Under the pieces are notes generated by a model. That model made no database searches, had not been told where the DNA came from, and worked only from the letters and a program-made list of their open reading frames with translations. 64,000 bases of DNA. Origin: Gemmatimonadaceae bacterium (GTDB lineage: Bacteria > Gemmatimonadota > Gemmatimonadetes > Gemmatimonadales > Gemmatimonadaceae). A program made the translations under genes and the position numbers. Positions 57,293-64,000 of this stretch are shown here, piece by piece. Each line of letters starts with the position of its first letter. Positions within the stretch are counted from its first letter, which is position 1. The DNA lies in assembly GCA_020851035.1 (NCBI GenBank), contig JADZDM010000004.1, positions 1 through 64,000 of the forward strand, written 5' to 3'.

Positions 57293-59062
57293 ATGCTTAC
57301 GAAGCTGACGCTTAAGAACTTTCGCGGATTCGAGGAGCATGAGCTTCCCTTGCGCAGGCAAACGATCATCGTCGGCCGCAACAATGCTGGCAAGTCAACG
57401 ATTGTCGAAGCCTTGCGGCTTGTTGCACTGTTCACGTCCAGATTGCCGACTGGTACTTTCAGACCGCCACCGGAGTGGCTCGACCAGCCTGGCGCCGGGC
57501 GAGGAATTTTCTCGTCGCTCGACGGTACGTCTTTCGATTTTGACACTGCTCACCACCGATATGCTCCGCCGCCAAGTGTGATCACAGCCGAGTTCTCGCA
57601 TGGTGCGGTTCTACGGCTTTACGTCGGCGATTCACAAATCTTCGCATCTGCGCAGAATCAGCAAGGTCGCCTCGTTGGTGACCGAGCGAGCGCCCGACTT
57701 CTCGCGCTTCCCCCAGTTTTGATCATGCCGCAGATAGGTCCGCTGGCGCTCGAGGAACGGCTGCTCAATTCTGAATACGTGCGCAGGATGCAAGGCACGC
57801 CGCTCGCGTCCCAGCACTTTCGCAATCAGTTGCATCTGGATGCTGAGGGCTTCGAGCGCCTGCAGAAGCTCGTCGAAGACACTTGGCCCGGAGTCAGGAT
57901 CGACGATCTTCTTCTTGAAGACGCTGCTGGTATCGATGCGTCTGACAAACTGAATCAGCGTCTTCTACGACTCATGATTCGCAACGACGACTTTGTTGGT
58001 GAAGCTGCACGAATGGGTACCGGCCTTCAAATGTGGCTTCAGACGATGTGGTTGCTAGCGAGAGCGTCGAGTGATGCGACTGTCATTCTCGATGAGCCGG
58101 ACGTGTACATGCATCCAGATCTTGAGCGTCGCCTCGTGCATGTGGTCAGTGGGCGGTACGCGCAGTCCATCATTGCTACTCATTCGGCCGAGATCATGGC
58201 GGAGGTCCAGCCTGATGAAATTCTCGTCGTTGATAGGAGTAGATCGTCGTCAAGCTTTGCATCAACCCTACCTGCTGTGCAGGGAGTCCTAGACGCACTT
58301 GGGAGCGTACACAACCTTCAGCTAGCTCGACTGTGGACGGCTCGCCGCCTCCTGCTCGTTGAAGGTGACGATATTGCGATTCTAGGTCCAATCCACTCAA
58401 CGCTGTTCCCTAACTGTTCGTTACCGCTCGCCTCTCTCCCGCGTGCTGAGGTTGGTGGCTGGGGCGGATGGGAGCGTGTGATGGGATCTGCTGACGTTAT
58501 GCGAAACTCCCTTGGTGAGCAGATCATGGTGTACGCGCTATTTGATCGAGACTTTCGCACGCCGACCCAGATCCAAGATCGCCTCGAGAAGGCAAAGCGG
58601 GCTCGTATCAATGCTCACATTTGGCAGCGAAAAGAGATTGAGAACTTTTTGCTAGTCCCAAGTGCCATCATTCGTGTGCTGTCCGCTCGAGTCGCCCGTC
58701 GTGAAGAGTTGCCGACTGCACAGGACGTGGAGGGGGCGCTCGACGCTATCGAGGCGGAGTTATGGGCGAGTGACACGGAGGTGTGCCTTGTGACTTCATT
58801 CGGAGCAGAAGTCAAGAACAACACAGGTACTGCGCTGCGCAAAGCACGTGAGTACGCTGATCCACTGCGAGCAACGCGTGAGGGTCGTTGGGCACTTGCG
58901 GGAGGGAAGCAAATGCTGTCGCAGCTCTCCAAGTGGACGCAAGATCGGTACGGCGTGTCATTGAGTGCACTGGCCTTGGCGCACGCCTTACAGCCAGACG
59001 AGATTGCTGCAGAACTCAAAAGTGTGCTTACCGCTGTTGAGACCGGAACACCGCTGGAATGA
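57293..59062 (+). CDS. OLD-family ATP-dependent nuclease (AAA-TOPRIM)
   Basis: A 589-residue overcoming-lysogenization-defect family protein. The ABC-type ATPase part has Walker A GRNNAGKST (28-36), signature-like GTGLQMWLQ (242-250), Walker B VILDEPD (264-270) and switch THSAE (296-300). The TOPRIM part has LLLVEGDD (353-360, Glu357), DRD (418-420) and KEIENFLL (447-454). No GIY-YIG or UvrD helicase gene is adjacent, so it looks like a stand-alone class 1 OLD. It lies 109 bp past the kinase on the same strand, leaving room for its own promoter. A defence role is an inference. Confidence 0.88.
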   Translation: MLTKLTLKNFRGFEEHELPLRRQTIIVGRNNAGKSTIVEALRLVALFTSRLPTGTFRPPPEWLDQPGAGRGIFSSLDGTSFDFDTAHHRYAPPPSVITAEFSHGAVLRLYVGDSQIFASAQNQQGRLVGDRASARLLALPPVLIMPQIGPLALEERLLNSEYVRRMQGTPLASQHFRNQLHLDAEGFERLQKLVEDTWPGVRIDDLLLEDAAGIDASDKLNQRLLRLMIRNDDFVGEAARMGTGLQMWLQTMWLLARASSDATVILDEPDVYMHPDLERRLVHVVSGRYAQSIIATHSAEIMAEVQPDEILVVDRSRSSSSFASTLPAVQGVLDALGSVHNLQLARLWTARRLLLVEGDDIAILGPIHSTLFPNCSLPLASLPRAEVGGWGGWERVMGSADVMRNSLGEQIMVYALFDRDFRTPTQIQDRLEKAKRARINAHIWQRKEIENFLLVPSAIIRVLSARVARREELPTAQDVEGALDAIEAELWASDTEVCLVTSFGAEVKNNTGTALRKAREYADPLRATREGRWALAGGKQMLSQLSKWTQDRYGVSLSALALAHALQPDEIAAELKSVLTAVETGTPLE

Positions 59063-59116
59063 CTTTGCGGCGTTCCGAGTTACTACGACAACCTCTCAGC
59101 AAGAGAAGATGTTCGC

Positions 59117-59983
59117 TCAGTTGGGAGTCGATACGATGACTCCGTTTCGGACGTATCGGTTCCGCAGCGACTCGGACTCGTGGAAGATCATAGCTAGAAA
59201 ATACTCGATTCGGGTGGCGACGAGTGCTCGTGTTCCTTTCGTCTGCCCGTAGATGCTGATTGCCGCAAGCAGGTCGGGTGTGTTTGGGCTGGAGAGGCTC
59301 TGTGACATCCACACACCACCGCCGCTGATTCCATTTTGTTTCTTCATCGAATACAGACCGTCAATGTCAAGCACGCGATCTGGTCGAAACTTTATCGCGA
59401 CGTGATGCTGTGCATTAAATGCACCTTCACCGATAGCTCGATACCTCGATGGCTCCAGCTCTACACCAGTGAAGATCGTCATTTTCGGATGAAAGGACTG
59501 GTCAGCGTCGTTACGGTTTTGGTGTGCAACCGGATAACCCAGAATCGTCCAGAACTTTGCGTTGCTCGTCGTTTCGGCGAGACATATGTCCTTCATCTCA
59601 ATCCATCGGATATCGCGCAGATCCTCGGCAATCTCGTCTGGCAGTTGCACAACTGCAGCGTCTAGCCAGTCTCTCGAGCGTTCTGCACAAGTCCCCGTCG
59701 TCGAAAAGGTCGGCAGGGTGAAGAAGTGAGTGGATCCGCCCAGAACGAGCTCGCCGTGCTGCGCCCAATCTGTTACGTGAGCAGCCGTGAGTGCAAAGTG
59801 CATTCCGTCAATTCGCAAGAGAACGCTTGAGCCGACAAGCTCAAGTGAACCATCAGTGCGTTCGAGGCCGATGGGCCTGACGCATGAACTAGTCTCTGCC
59901 GCAAAGCTTAGCGCTCGAGTGTTTATGAGTTCGCGAGCTAAGCGCTCCTTGGGTGTTCTTGGCTTATTCCTTCCTCGCGTCAT
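59117..59983 (-). CDS. Trypsin-like serine protease
   Basis: A 288-residue chymotrypsin-fold peptidase without signal peptide or membrane span, hence cytoplasmic. The catalytic triad is readable: His69 in LTAAHV, Asp108 in DWLDAAVV, Ser220 in NGISGGG. The N-terminus is basic (GRNKPRTPKERLA). The ATG at 59983 is preceded by GGGAGAGG and lies one base after the stop of an upstream frame, suggesting coupling to a lost upstream gene. It converges on the OLD gene with 54 bp between stops. The substrate is unknown. Confidence 0.82.
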   Translation of the reverse strand: MTRGRNKPRTPKERLARELINTRALSFAAETSSCVRPIGLERTDGSLELVGSSVLLRIDGMHFALTAAHVTDWAQHGELVLGGSTHFFTLPTFSTTGTCAERSRDWLDAAVVQLPDEIAEDLRDIRWIEMKDICLAETTSNAKFWTILGYPVAHQNRNDADQSFHPKMTIFTGVELEPSRYRAIGEGAFNAQHHVAIKFRPDRVLDIDGLYSMKKQNGISGGGVWMSQSLSSPNTPDLLAAISIYGQTKGTRALVATRIEYFLAMIFHESESLRNRYVRNGVIVSTPN

Positions 59984-59984
59984 A

Positions 59985-60206
59985 TCAGACCTCTCCCGGG
60001 AGCACGAAATTCATTGGATTAGAATCTCTTGCACGAGATGCCGTTCTCAGTCGTAGACGGAGTGCGGACACAAGGTCGATGGGTAGCTTTGTGTTGCCGA
60101 CTCTCATTTGCAAGTGAAGCTGATTGCAATTGTGCGCGGCAGTATCCTCGACTCTCGTGATGGGTGAAAGCGGAGCCAACCCATTCTGCTCAAGTCTGAC
60201 CGAGGG
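59985..60206 (-). pseudogene. Unrecognised C-terminal coding remnant before the protease
   Basis: An open frame of about 73 codons ending NPMNFVLPGEV, whose stop lies one base from the protease ATG, as expected for an operon neighbour. It has no evident start and does not join in frame with the DUF262 remnant above it. It may be the tail of a gene whose body was deleted. I cannot assign a family. Confidence 0.4.
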
Positions 60207-60340
60207 ACTAGCGTTCGGCGTCGATGCGTTTGACGACCTCTGCCACCGTCCGTGTCTCAGTGCGCACGAACACGGAATCCAGGGGGTAGTCGCCCCAGCC
60301 GGAACCGCCAGCGACATCGACTCCCTCTGGGTCTTCGTCC

Positions 60341-60347
60341 ACGTGAG
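60341..60347. repeat. Target site duplication, left copy
   Basis: ACGTGAG directly abuts the left end of the IS21 element and is repeated at 62593-62599. Confidence 0.85.
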
Positions 60348-60408
60348 TGTCAATGATCGTCTGAAAGTCCTCAGGTAGTGATCGTCTCAAATGCCCCACC
60401 CGGGTGAT

Positions 60409-62441
<2,033 letters not shown>

Positions 62442-62592
62442 CGGGGCTGCTCCGAGCCAAGGCTGCTCGGAAGATGCCCCGCCATCCGGTCCTACCAGCC
62501 ACTCCAGTCTGCCATCCATTGCCCAGCTCCCGCGGTGGGGGTGGGGCATTTGAGACGATCACTGGGTGGGGAATTTGAGACGATCACTGACA

Positions 62593-62599
62593 ACGTGAG
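62593..62599. repeat. Target site duplication, right copy
   Basis: ACGTGAG, the second copy of the 7-bp duplication made by IS21 insertion. Confidence 0.85.
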
Positions 62600-62624
62600 C
62601 CGTGGCGTGTTGGTTTTTGGTCAT

Positions 62625-62990
62625 CGTCTGAGCGTTGGTCTACGAACGGTTTACGGGTCGGTCGACGGGAGTGGCGGGACTGTGATGAAATGTGCCGTGT
62701 GGTACCGAGCGTACGCCCGTGGGTCTGCGAGGACCAGTGGGGGGCACGTTCGGAAGTGGCTTGTCGGAATGGACGAGGTCGCCAAGGCGCGCGTGGCCAA
62801 GCCGTGCCAGGCGAAACTGAGAGGTGTTGTCAATGGGGTCGGTGCATTCAGCTCCGCCGTGACGTGAACTGCGCTTGGCCTTATCGCCCCATGCTTCGCC
62901 CCAACGCGCTTCCAGCCTGACCCCGCTTTCTCGCTGTAACTCTTTGTCCCGCAATAACTTCGGCCCCAGAAACACAAAAGACGCCGGGCC
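62625..62990. other. Island right-end non-coding region
   Basis: About 365 bp upstream of the interrupted DUF262 gene with no recognisable gene. Open frames here have no family resemblance. It contains the 12-bp-spaced repeat at 62886-62909 and presumably the promoter of the disrupted gene. Confidence 0.55.
62886..62909. repeat. 12-bp-spaced GCCCCA repeat near right island end
   Basis: GCCCCATGCTTC and GCCCCAACGCGC lie head to tail about 82 bp inside the right 39-bp repeat. They match the period and core of the left-end repeat and have the same orientation. Confidence 0.6.
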
Positions 62991-63029
62991 TTTTGAGTCC
63001 CCTGCGTCTACCGATTCCGCCACCCGGGC
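62991..63029. repeat. Right 39-bp attachment-type direct repeat (tRNA-Leu 5' half)
   Basis: Exact copy of 52860-52898. On the minus strand it is the tRNA-Leu 5' half up to the end of the anticodon loop. The 3' half is absent, so it is not a working tRNA gene. Confidence 0.93.
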
Positions 63030-63043
63030 AGGATGACGCCCCA

Positions 63044-63049
63044 ATTATA
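63044..63049 (-). promoter_or_regulatory. Orphaned -10 box of the original tRNA-Leu
   Basis: A consensus TATAAT on the minus strand, 14 bp upstream of the truncated tRNA copy. Before insertion it would have driven the whole tRNA; now it transcribes only a half-tRNA and island DNA. No clear -35 box. Confidence 0.55.
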
Positions 63050-63207
63050 ACCGGCGCCTGCGGCTCGCGCGAAACGGTTGCGTCGCAACGGGTTGTGCGC
63101 ATCCCCTGAGAATCCGCCGCATCAGCACACCGCGCTGCCGTGGGCATGAGCCGACGCGAGCGCAGCCGGGCCCGGCTGATACGTCGCTGCAGCGGATCGC
63201 CGCATCC

Positions 63208-64000
63208 TCACGGCGCCACACCATCCCGCCGCAGCTCCTCTGCGGTCGCTGCCCGCGCCACCGTGCCCGGCGGATCGGCATACCATCCGGGATCGGCCTG
63301 ACCCGTCACCCGGTCCCGCACCTTCAGCAGCGTGAACATCCCGCCCATGTCGATGTGCCCCTTCGGACCGGCCACCCCCGCCATCGGTACCGAGTTCGCC
63401 GGCACCGGCATCCCCATCAGGCCGTGATCGCCCATGCCGGTCTGGCCCATCGTCATGTACTGCGGCAGCAGTGACGCCGTCGCGCCATCCACCTTCGCCC
63501 GGTCCACGCCGATCAGGTTCACGCCGCTGTGGCCCATCTGGTTCATCGTGTGATGGGTCATGTGGCAGTGCATCGCCCAGTCACCGCTCGCCTCGGCCGT
63601 GAACTCCACTGTGCGCGTGGTGCCGACGGGCACGAGCGTGGTGCTCTCCGGGAACTGCGCACTGCGCGGCACCTCCCCACCGTCGGTGGCGGTCATGCGC
63701 CATGCCAGCCCGTGCACGTGGATCGGATGGTGGCTCATCGCGCCGAGATTGCCGAAGCGGATGCGCACGTCGTCCAGGCGCTGGATCACGAGCGGCGCCG
63801 TGCCCGGGAACGCGCGACTGTTGAAGGTGAGGATGTTGAAATCCGTCATCTCGTTCGGGTCCGGCCGCGCGGTGTCGAGCGCGATGCGCCACTCACTCGA
63901 CAGCAACGCGAAGTCCCGCGCCGGGCGCCGCCGCCCGCCCCGCGGGTGCACGACGATCATCCCCATCATGCCCAGTGCCTGCTGGGTCATCTCGTCGTAG
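63208..64000 (-). CDS. Multicopper oxidase, C-terminal part (runs off window)
   Basis: At least 264 codons of a copper oxidase whose 5' end lies beyond the window edge; the frame is open to 64000. Copper ligands are visible: HHPIHVHG (type 2/3), and HCHMTHH bracketing the type-1 Cys near the C-terminal third. Several Met-rich stretches (QYMTMGQTGMGDHGLMGM) resemble those of copper-resistance oxidases. The protein probably acts in the periplasm; the signal region is not seen. Its role (copper, manganese or lignin-like substrates) cannot be settled. Confidence 0.9.
   Translation of the reverse strand, partial: YDEMTQQALGMMGMIVVHPRGGRRRPARDFALLSSEWRIALDTARPDPNEMTDFNILTFNSRAFPGTAPLVIQRLDDVRIRFGNLGAMSHHPIHVHGLAWRMTATDGGEVPRSAQFPESTTLVPVGTTRTVEFTAEASGDWAMHCHMTHHTMNQMGHSGVNLIGVDRAKVDGATASLLPQYMTMGQTGMGDHGLMGMPVPANSVPMAGVAGPKGHIDMGGMFTLLKVRDRVTGQADPGWYADPPGTVARAATAEELRRDGVAP

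Noticed and set aside
62991-63029. A second tRNA-Leu gene
   Set aside because: Only the 5' 39 nt are present. The variable arm, T-arm and 3' acceptor strand are missing, so it is a repeat fragment and not a gene.

Overview
The window is about 64 kb of high-GC chromosome from an aerobic Gram-negative bacterium. TonB-dependent receptors, a complete 14-gene proton-pumping NADH dehydrogenase, a single-cytochrome-b succinate dehydrogenase and a UPF0182 membrane protein occur together with dense, overlapping minus-strand operons. This combination best fits the Gemmatimonadota, but that placement is an inference from gene content and was not tested.

Layout, housekeeping part (1-46281, almost all minus strand): sucC-sucD; nuoA to nuoN in canonical order, followed by a phosphomannomutase/phosphoglucomutase and a UPF0182 protein; dcd on the plus strand; sdhC-sdhA-sdhB; mdh; moaD-moaE-moaA; hup (HU). 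Then comes one very long packed run, pepA > TonB-receptor-like protein > yicC > gmk > rpoZ > coaBC > family-4 uracil-DNA glycosylase > dnaB > radA > ispD > tsaC > ywlE-like phosphatase > aroE > comF > gap > pgk > tpiA > secG > carA, in which most neighbours share 1-4 bases at start/stop codons. From 46496 to 49030 three plus-strand genes encode proteins I cannot name, and 49181-52447 is a large Oar-like TonB-dependent receptor.

Layout, accessory part (52815-63029): a tRNA-Leu(CAA) gene on the minus strand carries the left junction of a roughly 10.1-kb genomic island. A 39-bp direct repeat (52860-52898 and 62991-63029) bounds it. The duplicated segment is the 5' half of the tRNA, so the island appears to supply a new tRNA 5' half and promoter, while the old promoter (a TATAAT box) is stranded beside the right-hand copy. 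No integrase was found. Iterated 12-bp GCCCCA repeats lie just inside both ends. The cargo is visibly AT-richer than the flanks: a vWA / PP2C phosphatase / protein kinase triad (TerY-P or YegL-PphC-YegI type), an OLD-family ATPase-TOPRIM nuclease, a convergent trypsin-like serine protease, and the remnant of a DUF262 (GmrSD/ParB-like) gene. An IS21-family element with 7-bp target duplications interrupts that remnant. It reads as a small, partly decayed defence or stress-response island.

The right edge (63208 onward) holds the C-terminal part of a multicopper oxidase that runs out of the window. Most long plus-strand reading frames in the high-GC part are shadows of minus-strand genes and are left out. 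The island and its signalling/nuclease/protease cargo are the part most worth a second look.
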